A stretch of DNA of 64,000 nucleotides. Source: Tetracentron sinense (taxonomy: Eukaryota; Streptophyta; Magnoliopsida; Trochodendrales; Trochodendraceae). The position numbers were made by a program, and so were the translations under genes. Positions 1 through 13,200 of this stretch are shown one piece after another. The stretch is from the NCBI GenBank assembly GCA_015143295.1, contig CM026568.1:12902607-12966606 (forward strand). The letters are read 5' to 3'. Each line of letters opens with the position of its first letter. Position 1 is the stretch's first letter. The notes below the pieces were generated by a model. The model was not told where the DNA came from, ran no database searches, and was given only the letters and a program-made list of their open reading frames with translations.

Positions 1-760
1 AAAGGCTGGTAAAATTATTTGACAATGAACAGACTGCTACTATCCTTAGACCAAATCTGAGCATCACACACATGGGTGTTAGGATTATAGATAGAGGAGC
101 CTCAACAATCTTAAAAAAGTCCTGGAACTCATAGTCGTTTAAGCCCCATCTCAGCTTAGGTGCCCACAAGACCTAATCATTTCTAACCTCATAGCAAGCA
201 TATCTCGTCTAATGTTTATCGCATGCCAAAGAATAGATGTTCCAAAAGACAGAATTATTTGATGTTATTTCATTAAGACAACACTGAAGGGATTTAATGT
301 TTAACAAAATGCAACTTGTTTTTTTTTTCGGAAGAATTTGCTTTCTTGGAAAAGTATAAAACTAATATTTATTTCATGGTCAAAGTATGCATGCTGGGAT
401 TAATGGCATATCTATATAATTGGAGAGCTTGTTTAGAGTCAAGCTCTTTGCTAGTGATTGTGGTTGAAGCTACTATTTAGCAAATAAATCATGATCAATT
501 GCTATTTTGTCAGAGGGGTATAACAGTATCAGAAGACACCAAAATACTGAGCAAAAGTGAAGTCTAGGATGTTGGAAAATCTAAAGCAAATATGAATCTT
601 GTTTCCAGGTGGGAAGGAGTAAAATAGCTAACAAAATTTTGAAGTTGTAGAAACATGTTTTAATGTCTTTAGAGCGTGTTTCACTGTGAGATCTTTCTAT
701 CCAACTCTCAGCGTGAGATCCCGTTCATCGTGTTTAGACTGGTGTGAAATCCAAGCATTC
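1..760. other. Unassigned AT-rich sequence at left edge
   Basis: I see no coding frame, RNA gene or bounded repeat here. The sequence is A+T-rich with scattered stops in all frames. It precedes a LINE fragment and is probably upstream intergenic DNA of CCZ1 or old decayed repeat. Confidence 0.4.
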
Positions 761-769
761 AAATATAAC

Positions 770-1060
770 TTTCTTCCTCTGGACAGCTTTCCTGAACCAA
801 ATCCGCATGTTGCCCATTCAATGAGCAGGGGGTATGAGACTTGCTAACATATACTTCTTGTGTATGTCGGACGAGGAATCGGTGAACCACTTCCTCATTT
901 ATTGTTCTTTGACCAGTAGGATATGGGGTATCTTCTTTTCCCGCATAAAGTCCAATGGGCCTTTCCCCTTAGCTTTAAGGATCTAATCTCCAGTTGGCAC
1001 CTACAAAAGGTAGATGTTGCTCGACGAGTATTGCAGAGTTTCCTTCATGGGGCTATTAGT
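770..1060 (+). mobile_element. L1-type LINE 3' fragment (zf-RVT domain)
   Basis: Around 843-960 one frame reads LANIYFLCMSDEESVNHFL and then IYCSLTSRIWGIFFSR. This is the zinc-binding zf-RVT domain (C-x-DEESV-x-H-x-L-x-x-x-C) at the C-terminus of plant L1 ORF2. Nothing upstream in the window encodes the endonuclease or reverse transcriptase, so this is a 5'-truncated or eroded copy. A 3'-UTR-like stretch ending in an A-rich run follows at about 1290-1485, split from the coding part by a GAGGCG-type element end at about 1063. It is not functional. Confidence 0.7.
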
Positions 1061-1062
1061 AG

Positions 1063-1290
1063 AGGCCAATGTTTTTAAAACGTGAAGGCGCGAGGTGAGG
1101 CGCTAGGACCTCAAGATGCGTGAGGCGTAAGCCTCACATGAAAGCTTCATGCTCTCTCATTTAAACAAATTAATCAAATATAAGTAATATTTCAAAAAGA
1201 TTCAAAAAGTTAATAAAAAATTATAGTATATATGTACATATATATAAATACAGAGAGAGATTCATTCATATATATATATATGTACATTTG
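1063..1290. mobile_element. hAT-like non-autonomous element, GAGGCG-motif family (one end visible)
   Basis: The stretch begins CAATGTTTTTAAAACGTG and is followed by a cluster of GAGGCG/GCGAGG/GCCTCAC motifs at 1085-1140. The opposite end of what looks like the same family lies at 11900-12027 and finishes in GCCTTTTAAAACACTG. No matching right terminus or target duplication is visible here, so the element is truncated or decayed. It interrupts LINE sequence (coding part before, 3'-UTR-like part after). Confidence 0.45.
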
Positions 1291-1489
1291 GAAGGGGTCA
1301 CTTGGGAGCTTCTTACTTCCGAGGAGCTAGTATAATGCCATGTCTTGTTGATGTTGATCTATAGATGGCTTTGTTGTACAATTTTGTTCTCTTTTTTGGG
1401 CTGGCCGTTTTTTAAGCCCCCAGCCTTTTGTGTATTCCTTTTAATCTTCAGTCTCTTTTACTTATAAAAAGAAAATTCTTGCATGCATA

Positions 1490-2625
1490 TATTTTCAGTA
1501 GGTTTAAGTATGAGAGAAAGTCAGTTTTTGTTATTCTTCTGGCCTTGTAGTGTGCATCTGCATTCTTATCACCTTCCACAAATTCCACATTGGGTCTAAG
1601 CTCTAAAAAAAAAGCACTGATGTATTTTTGCCTTTTTGGTAAACTCTGTTGGGTGTATAGGATATATAAAAGAAATCCGGAGTATGCTGTTGGGGAGTTA
1701 TGGGCAGTCTTATTACAAATACTCTTATCTTAATGCTTTCAAATTGGAGTGGATTGCTAGGACAGAAGGTGATGACATGTGTTGTTAACGAATTATGTAA
1801 TTATAAGCATGATGATTATACCATAGTTACAGAGCGAGTAGCGAAAACAAGAATCAAAGCGAAAGAGAGAAGCGGGGGCAAGGCTCAAAAAACCCTTAGG
1901 AAAGAGGAAGCGAGAAATGAGATATAGGCTCCTCATTCTCACTATGTTACTATGGGTAGCTGCACCTTTGATTTTATCTTACATGTGATTTTTGTGGAAA
2001 AGTAGGTGCCTTAGATTCCAAACCGACGATATTTGCTTAGAATCTACACCCTAGGCTTTAGACTTTGGTCTACTCTATTACAGCATCACTTCACACATAC
2101 AGCTCCCTTTGACTACTAAGTGGGACTTGATGGAAGCGAGCTTTCTAGGAAGCGAGTCTGTATAAGGAAGCGAGTCTGGGAAACGAGGTTCTTGGGAAGC
2201 GAGCTTCCCACCTTGTACATAGCTTCCCTGCAACTATGGATTATACACCAAACCAATAGTAAATGATAGGAATTATCATCTTATATCTTTATCACCCACT
2301 TAAATGTTATATCTGAGATAATGCCTTTCATCTGTATTTGATTACATTATTTTAATTTTCTATTATGAGCACTATCGCTAAAGCTGAAAATTATTGGCAA
2401 TATTATGTGAAAAATGTGTTAAGTTATTAAATGCTTTTGGTAAAGATAATACCACTCCTTTTTATATTTTATTTTGTTTATCTTAGTGTTGTATTATGCT
2501 TTAAGCTGTAAAATCTTTTATAGATAATTTCATTTTATGGAACAATCTTTGCTGTTTATTTAGCTTGTACCCATTAAAACCCCCCATTTTTTATTTGTCA
2601 GGTTTCAGGCATTGGAAGATTATAA
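1490..2625 (+). promoter_or_regulatory. CCZ1 upstream region and probable 5'-UTR (boundaries unknown)
   Basis: This is the 1.1 kb before the CCZ1 initiator ATG. A pyrimidine-rich run (CCCCCCATTTTTTATTTGTCAG, split at 2578-2601) looks like a 3' splice site 25 bp before the ATG, so a 5'-UTR intron is plausible. I cannot place the transcription start. Short repeats built on GGAAGCGAG occur at 2149-2212. The open frame at 1700-1927 resembles no protein I recognise and is probably fortuitous. Confidence 0.35.
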
Positions 2626-2807
2626 ATGGGCTTGTCATCTGTTACCACTGTCAGTGAAGGCATTCAATTTTGCATATTTGATTTGAGAAGGGGACAGCAT
2701 GAAGGAGAGGAGCTTGACAAGATTTTATTTTTCTTTCCTGCTGATTTGCCCTTCTCAACGCAACTTTCTGTCATAGGTCTAAGTGAAGGACTTATCACAT
2801 TCACCAG
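2626..2807 (+). CDS. CCZ1: CCZ1 exon 1
   Basis: This exon carries the ATG and 60 codons plus two bases, starting MGLSSVTTVSEGIQF and ending SEGLITFT plus the first two bases of an Arg codon. The donor is AG|GTTAGT. The ATG is chosen because it aligns with the start of other plant CCZ1 proteins and no in-frame homologous residues precede it. It encodes the first strands of the N-terminal longin domain. Confidence 0.95.
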
Positions 2808-5800
2808 GTTAGTGGAATAACTTTGGTGCTTGGTGGTATTCGAATAGAAGCAAGGCATCCCTTGGAATAGAATTTATGAGATCTAAGAACTTCATTTTTT
2901 TTATGTGGCAAAGATGACAAAATAAAGGAAAGTAATGAGTGTCACATGATTTATTTCTCCAATTTTCACATTTTGAAACTTATCCTGCAAAGATATTTGT
3001 ATCTCTTTGGTAATCCTTATTCACTTCGTTAATGTTTAGTATAAAGTTTTATTAAAGTTTGTTATGTGGCCTGAGATGAGAACCAGCACTCTGCATAAGT
3101 CCCATTGAGTTGTTGAAGGCCTAAATTAATAATTGCTACACCATTTGTGCAGAAAGTTTATATTGGGATAATTTAAGACTTTAAAAGAAGGTATTTAAGC
3201 AAAAGATTATGAAGAAGAAGAAAATAATAGAGTTCAATAAACATGAATTAGACAATTTCAAGATGCTTTTGGAATTTTGTCAGCGTTTAAATGATGAATT
3301 GATGATAACCCAATGTGTAGGTTAATTCCTGCCTTAAATTTCAACTTTTTGTCTTTTCGGAGACATCCATGAAACTATAAAGCAAAGATTAGCATGGCCC
3401 CTGTGCAAGGATGACATGCACAAATTGAGAAATGATCCAAATTTACTGATAGAAAAATCAACTTTAGTGCAATAATATTGTGAATGACTTGCTTTTTTGA
3501 TTGATAATGAGAATTTTTTTATACCCTTTACTCATATGGATCAATGAAAAAAAATTGCCGATAAAAAACAATGAAATAATTTATAAGAGAGAAAAAAGGA
3601 GAGGACATGGAAAAAAAGAGAGCAAATAAAAGAAAGAAAGCAAAAACCTATGTTAGACTGACAAAGTTACATCACGATACAAACCTTTTTCTTTTTCATA
3701 GCTTAAATCATGATCCAAACTTGGTCTGGAAACACCTGCTTGGCAAGGAAGGCATTTCATTTTCCAACCTTGGGATCAGGGAGAAATAGATGTTTGAATT
3801 TGAACTGACTCCCTTGATGATATGAGTAAGTATCCAACCTTTCTTTACATTGCCTGCTCACTTGATTACCTTACTCGAGCCACCTTCAACTTCTAGGTTC
3901 CTTGGCTTTAACTCCTTAGAAATTTTAAGCCCTTGAAGGAGAGTTAAAAAGGTTGATTTGTTAGTCTCCTAAAGGATCTGAAAACGCTTTAATTATTTCT
4001 CAATTATCCTTGAAAATTCCACTAATGCGGAAGGGACCTGGATTGCCTATTAAAGCACTCCATAAAAAATACAGCTTAGCCCTCTCAACAACGTTGTTGG
4101 CATGCACCTCTTGAAGAAAAAGAGTGATTTATGCAGCCGAACTCCTATCCAGTGTTTTAAAACCTGAAAACTCGACTCAACTCGGAAACTTGCCGAGTAG
4201 AGTCAACCTGGAAACTCAGGCAAAACTTGTTTGCGTAATGACACCTAAAACTCGGACATATATAATATTTTTCTAATACTATATATATAGTATAAATTCA
4301 AAATTAATAATAAACCATGCCTAAAATGAGATATATAACTTTTGTTTCGTATTTATACTTAAGAGTGGGTGAGGTGTGTTAAAAAAAAAAAAAAAAACAT
4401 AATTTGGTCACTCGGGTAGGCTGGTTTACTCGATTTTTTGTTTTAACAAAAAAAATACAAAACTCAGGTGAGTCGGGACGAGTTACTCGGTTTTCAGTGT
4501 CAAAACCGAGTTTTACTTCAAACTCGACTCGAAACTTGGCTGAGTCGAGTCGACTCGGCTGAGTTTTAATACTATGCTCCTATCCCTCGCAATATCACTA
4601 CAGTGGTATCCCTTCAAAGTAGGTGGATGTTGGTTCCAAGTTCCAACAAGCCACTCTAAGCTTGATCTTTTCAAGAATATTTGGCAGACTGAAGTGAAGA
4701 ATTGTCTTTGAAGAGCCTCTCATTAATCTCTTCCTAAATGTTATGAAAAATCACACAAAGGGAAGATCTACACAGAATCTGCCCGTGCCTGCTAAACTAA
4801 CGGCATTGCCATTGATCAATCATCCAGTCAACATCGCTTGGGAATACCTATAACGGTCACATAAGGATAGGAAGTGGTTCTCTCTCACTCAACTCACAAT
4901 TAAAAGAAAAGACGGTTAATCATATATCCAATCTTCTTGCAGACTAAGCACATGTGTGTCCAGGGCAATGTTTGTTCTTCTCTTTAAATCTGCTCAAATA
5001 AAATCCTTGATTTTAGGGGTTAATTTCCGGAGGAAAATATGGATTAAACCTAAGTAAAAAACTATTAAACTCAAGGGACCAGACACTCGTGCCTTCAAAT
5101 ATAAAAGACGAGAGGACTTCCTTTAGGGACTCCATGAGAGAGTAACCACTTTAACACCCCCCTTCTATTCCTCTCCTCCCAAATACGCCACCCAATCGCC
5201 TTAGGGAGCTTCCTCCAAACAACACTCATTGAAGCATCCGTGTCTCTAATGACCCAGCTGGGTATGATCAATGATGTCCTAGAAGGAAAGTGGGACCACC
5301 CTCTGAAGCCCCAGCAAGGATAAAAATTGCCCCCAACTCAGCTTGCGAAAGGACAATATAATGATAAATGGTCTACTGATTCCTCTTTCATTAGGCATAA
5401 ATAACATCTATTGGCTATCCTTGAACCCATTTTTACATGGTCAAAGGTGAGTACCTTATCCAACATCGTTGTCTAGATACAGAACGATATCTTTGATTGA
5501 ACGCTGGGATCCCATTTTACATGTTGAGAAAAGGGAAAGCAAAAACAGTCGCATTAGAGTATCATTGATGAACTGAAAGCGGGAGACTATCAAACCCTCC
5601 CTAATGATTGAAAACCCTTTATATGACCATATGAATGAGCCATTTAAGTGCTCATTAATCATTAGTGACATTGTTATCTTTGTACGTACCTTCAAGTTTC
5701 CTCGTATTTAGCATCTTTCTTCCCTTTGAGAATGACCACAAATGTCGAGACCATTGTGTTTCACACATATGTTGATGAATAAAAACAACTAAAAAGTGCA

Positions 5801-8800
5801 TCTCATAGTCAATCGTAGAAATTGAAGTTCTTTACATTGTAGTCAAGGCGTAGCCTAGGCGGTCCCCTGGGCATCGCATAGGCAGGCGACAATCACTGTC
5901 CTCTCTCTGTTAGCCTGTTTTACCGCTTCAAGAACTCATTTACAGCTTTTTGGATTATGTTCTTGGCAGGATGGGGTTTGGCCTAAAGTGGAGGAGGTGG
6001 GTGTGGAGATGCATTTCTTTTGTGACTTTTTCGATAATTTTGAATGGCAGTGCAGTTGGGTATTTCCCCGGGTCTAGGGGGTTGAGGCAGGGAGACCCGT
6101 TATCTCCATTCCTATTTGTGTTGGTCTCAGAAGCTTTGAGTCTTATGTTGTCTAGGGCGGCGGGGGAGGGGTTCTCCATTGGATTAGATTAGCTCCATAT
6201 CTCGCATCTTCAGTTTGCAGATGACACCCTTGTATTCTGTAACAAGTTGCGAAGTAATTTATTGTATCTGCAGTGTCTTCTTCGGTGTTTCGAAGTAGTA
6301 TCCGAGCTGCGGGTTAACTTGGCCAAGTTTGAGATAGTGGGAGTTGGAAATGTGAGTATTTTGGATCAGTTGGCAGTATGCTTTGGGTGTAGAGTGGGAA
6401 GGCTCCCAACGATGTATTTGGGGATGCCTCTAGGGGGTGGATTCAAAGCTAAAGCGAGTTGGGTGCCGGTCATTGAAAGGTGTGCCAAAAGGCTAGCGGG
6501 TTGGAAGGCGCATTTCCCATCTAAAGGCGGCAAGTTATCTCTTGCACTCTGAGTAGCTTACCGACTTATTTTATGTTTACGCTAACCATCCTAAGTCGGT
6601 GGCTGTCGTTATAGAGAGATTGCAGAGAAAGTTCTTGTGGAATAAAAAGGTGGACTCTTTCAAGTATCCTCCGGTGGCTTGGAATCTTATTTGTCGTCCT
6701 AAGGAAGAAGGGGGGGTTAAATCTTAAGTCTTTGGTTCGAGTTAATAAGGCCCTGTTAGGCAAGTGGATTTGGCGATTCGGTGTAGAAAGGAGCAGTTTG
6801 TGGCGGGCGGTGATAGTAGCTAAATACGGGGAGCAATCGAGGTGGGTCCCAAATTAGGTGAAGTCTTCTTATGGGTTGAGTCTTTGGAAGGGGATCATGC
6901 CGACGATGAGTTTGGTGATACCGAGGTTCCGATTTATAGTGGGTTAGGAGGCAGAAGTGAGATTTTGGAAATACATATGGTGTGGACCTTCGAGGCTGGA
7001 GGACGATTTTGGGCATATTTTTTTGCTTGCCACAAATAGGGAGGCGGTAGTGGGAGACTATATGGAGAGGAGGGGAGAGGGGGTGGTGTGGTGTCCGAAG
7101 CTTAGAAGAGACTTAAATGATTGAGAGATGGAGAAAGCGCTGTGTTTGTTGGCAAGAATTAATGCGCATTCTCCGGAAAGGGATTCGAGAGATGACAGGG
7201 TATGGGGTGGTAGCAACAATGGGCACTTCTCAGTTAGATCTTTGTTTCAGTCTTTGGGTCCGATTCATATGAGTGTGTTCCCGCATAGAATCGTGTGGAA
7301 TCCAGACATTCCTTCCAAGGTGTCTTTCTTCATTTGGAATGCAGCCTTGGACAAAATTCTCACTTGTGATCATCTTCAGCATAGAGGGTGGAGGTTGGCA
7401 AATAGAAGCTTCTTGTGCTTCCAATCGGAGGAATCAGTGGATCACTTACTATTACATTGTCCTATGGTGGGCGGCATTTGGGGTGTTTTCCTTTCTCTCT
7501 TGGGGGTGCAGTGGGTATTTCCCGAGTCCTTCCTTCAATTCTTAGCGTCTTGGCCGAGGGAGTTCGAGGAGGGTGTGTTGAAGGTAGTGTGGGAGGTGTT
7601 GCCGGGAGCTGTAGCTTGGACGGTTTGGAAAGAAAGGAATCGTCGAGTTTTTGAGAATACCTTGTTGACTCAATCTCGTATTTGTGCAAGGGTGCGGTTG
7701 TCAGTGTTGGATTGGGTTGGTTTGCAGCATGATAGGGAGGAGATTCGAGCGATGCTAGGATGAGCGTTGTTTTGTTTTGGGTTAAGGGAAGGCCTGGGGT
7801 ATAGTCGGGACTTAGATAGTGTTTGAGTTTTGTATCTTGTAAACTCCTTATTATTTGTGGTCCTTGTATCCGGGTTTTTCTTTTTATATTATTGCTTGTT
7901 TACCGATAAAAAAAAAAAAAACTCATTTACATATAAATATCATTTAAGTAAATGGTTACTTAAGATATTTATATGTAAATAAGTTTATATTCCCATTTGA
8001 ATTCAATAAAAATTGTCCTCGATCCAAATTCCTGAAGAATAAAAGTCAACTTTTCAGTTCAAAAACAAAACCCACTTTTTAGGGATTAAGTCAAAATTTC
8101 AACTTGAAAATGCTAAAGTCTTGTAAAAAAAAGTCTCATATTTTAATCTTCAAAAATATTTTCAATTACAGAGTTAAGAAGTCAACTAATAGTTCAACAT
8201 AGAAAGATTTACATTCAAGATTTACAATATTAAATGTTAATTTGCTTAGATTATTGTCAAACATAGGAGGTTTAAATTGCTATGTGTGTATATATATATA
8301 TATATATATAAAATATTAATATATTCATTATTTTTATCGCCTAGTCATTGCCTTGCTTAGCTAGGCCTAATTGCCTAGGCATCGCCTAGACGCCTTGACT
8401 ACATTGGTTCTTTATATGGGAAGGTAGCAGAAATATGGCTGTAAAGGGTATTATTTTGTTCTTCATGTGTATATTAAATTGTTGCTCATTCGATTCTTTG
8501 AATTTTATCCTTTGCAAGTTATTTAAAATGCATAACATCAGTTTCATGCAGAATTTTCTCTCCAGAAGCTGCATGTGAGGTCATAGAGGCAGAGAGGCAC
8601 TCCCATGTTTTTTATCAGGCAGAGCCGGATATCTGGATGGTGATGGTACGGATCTGGCTTTTTTCAAACTATATTACTGATGAGGTTTCAATGCTAAGTG
8701 GTGTCTTTGATTGATTATCCCATAAATGAGGATCACAGGTACTTTGTTCGTCTACAAGACAATTATGGTCTTGCTCTATATATGAATCTCCACCCTCTCT

Positions 8801-10206
8801 ATTAGACTCGGGCCTGCCCTCTGTTTTCCATTATCCTCTCCTTATAGAATCACTTTATGCACTGTCTACAAGACAATTATTGTTTTGCCCTGCCTCTATA
8901 TATGAATCTCCACCCTCTCTATTAGACTCGGGCCCGCCCTTTGTTCTCCATTATTCTCTCCTTATAGAATCACGTTATGCACTCAATTTCTTTATTTTAA
9001 CTTAGTTGTATAATCTCATATAAAGCTTTATCCTTGATATTTTTATTTATATCTTAATGGGGGTTTAATGCTAGAAACCATGCTTGACATGCATAGCTTT
9101 TTGTAACTTGACAATACAAACTTGTGCCAAAAAATTTAGCTCCTTAAGGATTTTATAAAAACCCATCTAATGATATACTTGAGGTTTAAAACTTTGGTCG
9201 TCAAGAAAGTCGAAACGTTGTGAGGAAGTTTATGGAAGTTCAACTGTTCAAGGAAACACTGAAAATATAAAGGAAACGCAAGTAGGAAGCATTGGAACTC
9301 CAAGATGAAACATTAAGGAATGATAACTAAGCATAAATACACATTTATATCTTCGCTATTATAATGCAAGAGGCATGCGTAGATGATTTTTCCGAAATTC
9401 CCAAACTACCCTTATATAAAAACAAAACGTTGATTTAATGTTTTACTTTAATTCCCAAACTAACCCTTGCCTTTGATTTAATGTTTTACTTTAATTCCCA
9501 AACTAACCCTTGCTCATCTATCAATTTAGAATCACAACCAATCGCAATTGAACTTGGGGAGAGTTTAATCGCACCCGCAGGTTATACGTGTCCCTTTTAA
9601 CTCCTATTAACTATGGTTAACTCCTTCCCCTCGCTCTCACGTGCATCACATGTGCCACTAGCGAGTTCAATTGCACCCGTGGATTAACACATTTCCCTTT
9701 TAACTCTTATTAATTGTGGTTAACTCCTTCCCCTTGCTCTCACGTGCATCGCACGTGCCACCCGCTAGTGCTATATATATAAAAGGAAGTGGATATAGAA
9801 TGATAATGAAGAATAAATACACACCTATATATATAGTACTAGCCGGTGGCACGTGCGATGCACGTGAGAGCAAGGGGAAGGAGTTAACCACAGTTAATAA
9901 GAGTTAAAAGGGAAACGTGTTATATATATATATATATATAAAGCACGTCAACAGAGTAAAGAGAGAAAGCCCTAGAGATTGTGGTGTTTTCTACATGCTA
10001 CTTGAAGAGTGAAATAATAAAAAAATTGATAAGAGCTTGGAAAGGGAAAGAGAGAAGAGTGAAAGAAATAATATTTTTTTTTTACAACTTATTTAATTCA
10101 TGGATTACAAAAGGACCTGTCATGACTCATGACTTGTGAGTGTACCTCTTTGCATCTTAATAAGACAAATTCTAAAATTGGAGAAAAGGGGAAATTAATA
10201 CACACA

Positions 10207-10246
<40 letters not shown>

Positions 10247-13200
10247 GGAAGGGATTGGGAGCCACATGAAAAAGAACACATATGTTCACACGCACACAAC
10301 CATATGATTGGGAGTTCAACGGTCACCATCACACCACATAAAATTAGAAGAAAATGTACCCAATGGCTCCAAATCTTTGCTATGTCTACTATGAAAATTA
10401 GAATGAAAAGACTCAACAAGGTTTTAAAAATCCTAAATACATTAGACATAATAAATTAAGTGTTAAATTAGACTAACAAAAAAATATAAAAATTTATATT
10501 TTTATCAATATGAAAAATTATGAGGGGCACACTTTATAATATAATGTTAAGTCTTAGTTATGTGGCTAGAACCAAGGATTAAAAACGCAGTTTCGTGGAC
10601 CATATCAGTCTCCACCGAAACCAATATGTATTGCCGATAAGAATCAGTTTTGGGATTTTTTTTGAAAAAATTCTAAAAAATCACAATAAATTAAAAAAAA
10701 AAAAACATGGCAGTGGATGAATAATAACATTCTTCTAAAGTCAATATCAAATTTAAAAATAATGAAAAACATAAAGCCCTAAAAACCTAAATCATAGTAT
10801 TAAAACTCGACGAGTCGACTCGAAACTCGTCGACTCAACTCGGTCTGGTTTCGAGTCGAGTTTGAGGTAAAACTCGGTTTTGACACTGAAAACCGAGTAA
10901 CTCGCCCGAGTTTTGTACTCTTTTTGTTAAAACAAAAAATCGAGTAGCCTACCCGAGTGACTAAATTATGTTTTATTTTTATTTTTTTAACACACCCCAC
11001 CCACTCTAAGTATAAAATACAAAACAAAAAGGGGGGGTATTTAGTATATATTAAATTATATATCTCATTTTAGGCATGGTTTATCATTAATTTTGACTTT
11101 ATATTATATATATAGTTATAGAAAAATATTATATATGTCCGATTTTTAGGTGTCAGTACTTGGATGAGTTTTACCCGAGTTTCCGAGCTGACTCTACTCG
11201 ACAAGTTTCCGAGTCGAGTCGAGTTTTCAAGTTTTAAAACACTGACCTAATTCAAGTAATCAACTAATGTTCATGTATGAAAACTCAAATGCATTTACTA
11301 CTTTTGGGTTATACTAACATGATTTGCATAAAAATTTGAGAAAATTTACTCGATTTAGCCCTCAGAAAGAGTTTGTCCAAAATGAAGAACCTGACGTGAG
11401 ATTTCTTCAAATCGATGATTCAAACCCCAAATCAAGTTTTCAATCACCAAAAGTAAAATATTTTAAGTTTAGGGCTTAAAATGGGTAGAGAGGAAGAGAG
11501 AAAAGAAACAGACTATTTTGGGGGTGTTTTTAGGTATTTACGTAACCCCTTTTATCTAAAAAATGTCGTTCGAGTCCTTCATCGAAATCGTTGCGTATCA
11601 TACGATTTGGGCCATACGTAACGGTTTCGGACGTCTTAATTTTCCCTAAGAAAACCTGTGTAGGTTCGGTTTCAGGTCTTACTGAAATCGATATGGACGT
11701 CTTATTTTTCCCTAAGAAAACCTGTGTAGGTTCGGTTTCGGGTCTTACTGAAATTGATATGTATTGGGCAATGCATGTCGGTTTCGGTGTTTTTTTAAAC
11801 CATGGCTAGGAACTTATTTTTTAGTTATGATGAGGGGCACGCCTTAAAAAAATTAATGTTCAAGTCTCAATTATGTGGCTAGAATCCAATTTTTGATTAA
11901 TGTATGAGGCACCTGCATCAGACATAAAGCGAGCCGCCTCACAGTTTGAGGTGTTAGCCTCAAGGCATTTTCCTTTAGCCTCGCCTCAAGGCGAGTCTTG
12001 AGGTGTAAGTTGCCTTTTAAAACACTGCTCCAAACTTCAGAGGATAACGATTACACTTAAGAGGACGATGAGGGGTTTGAACTTGTGGCCTTGGCGGCAA
12101 GCTTCAGAAATAAGAAAAATGCTTGGTCTTGTGTTCTTATGTTGGATGGATCATGTGAATATTCTTTTTGAGAGAGTAGAAGAGTCGAGTATGAGGGTGC
12201 AAGGGGCTTTAGTTGAATCTAGCACTCCGGGTCACTATGAGGTGAAAACTTGCTTGGTTAGGGAATGAGCGAGGGGAAGTTAGTGGGTAAGGAGAGGAGT
12301 GAGGGCGTCGGGCGATGTTAGGAGAAGGTTTGGTGATGGGGATAACTCCTTTTTTTCCCCTCATGAAGATAGATAGTAGGACAACTGCCTTTGGGGCAGG
12401 ACACCATTCGCGGTGTCTCGGAGCGTTGGAATGAGTCTGAGATGATTCCAAGTCGTGTTTACCTTAGATTTTTTCATCTATTATAGGGCTTTTGTCTAGG
12501 CAGTTGGGCCCCCTTCTAGTGTTTGCGTTGGTTTGGATGACTCCTAAACCTTTTTATGGATTCTTTTTTGGGAGGAAATTACTCTTTCCCCACAACTTGT
12601 ACATTCTTTTATGCCTAATACATTTTTCGTATTAGTGAATACATAAAAAATAACATCTTAAATGATAAAAAAAAATGTCTTACCGGCTGCATGAAGGGAG
12701 TGGAGGAACTGGGTCGTCCATCTTTCGTTTATGATGTGTAGGTAGCCAATGTAAGAGTGCAGGCAGTACTCTTATTTTCCTTGATGCTTCTACAAAGCAA
12801 GTGGCTAGAGCATTTCTCTGTTGCTTTGAAGAATTGTTCAACATGAACTTGATTGGTGTTGGGGAAGATGAGAATGACTTGTATGCTAATTGCCCGCATG
12901 TGCTTGGTTGTCGCTTGAGCAAATTCCCCACCAAGTACCTTTCCCTCCCTTGGGGCGAGGACCATCTCCAAAAGTATCTGGACTCGGTCCTGAAGAGAAT
13001 GAAGAAAAAGCTGGGATGTTGGAAGAATTTCTTGTTGCTTGGAGGAATAATAACTCTTTTAAAAGTTTCCAGCTATTCTGCACGTCTATCTTTAAGATGC
13101 TAGCTTCAGTCACAAAGCGGCTTGAGAAATTTAAAGGGATTTCCTTTTGCAGTTTCACCCGTTGGGATTGGATGTGTTGTCCAAACGATGCAGAAGATTG

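Larger units (their letters stand above)
5835..8406. mobile_element. hAT-type MITE, CCTAGGCG-motif family, interrupted by a LINE
   Basis: The termini are CATTGTAGTCAAGGCG on the left and CAATGTAGTCAAGGCG on the reverse of the right end. The 8-bp target duplication GTTCTTTA lies at 5827-5834 and 8407-8414. Subterminal regions carry CCTAGGCG/GCCTAG motifs (5850-5890 and 8350-8395). Without the inserted LINE (5945-7919) the element is about 585 bp and non-coding. Related ends occur at 29027 and 63778. Confidence 0.85.

Noticed and set aside
1700-1927. Possible small upstream gene
   Set aside because: 75 codons, Lys/Arg-rich, no homology I recognise, and no clear promoter or exon structure.
9700-9907. 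A pair of similar 63-codon frames on opposite strands
   Set aside because: They result from the inverted repeat symmetry and show no protein family features.
10098-10449. Minus-strand frames with IYIYIY
   Set aside because: They read through a TA microsatellite.
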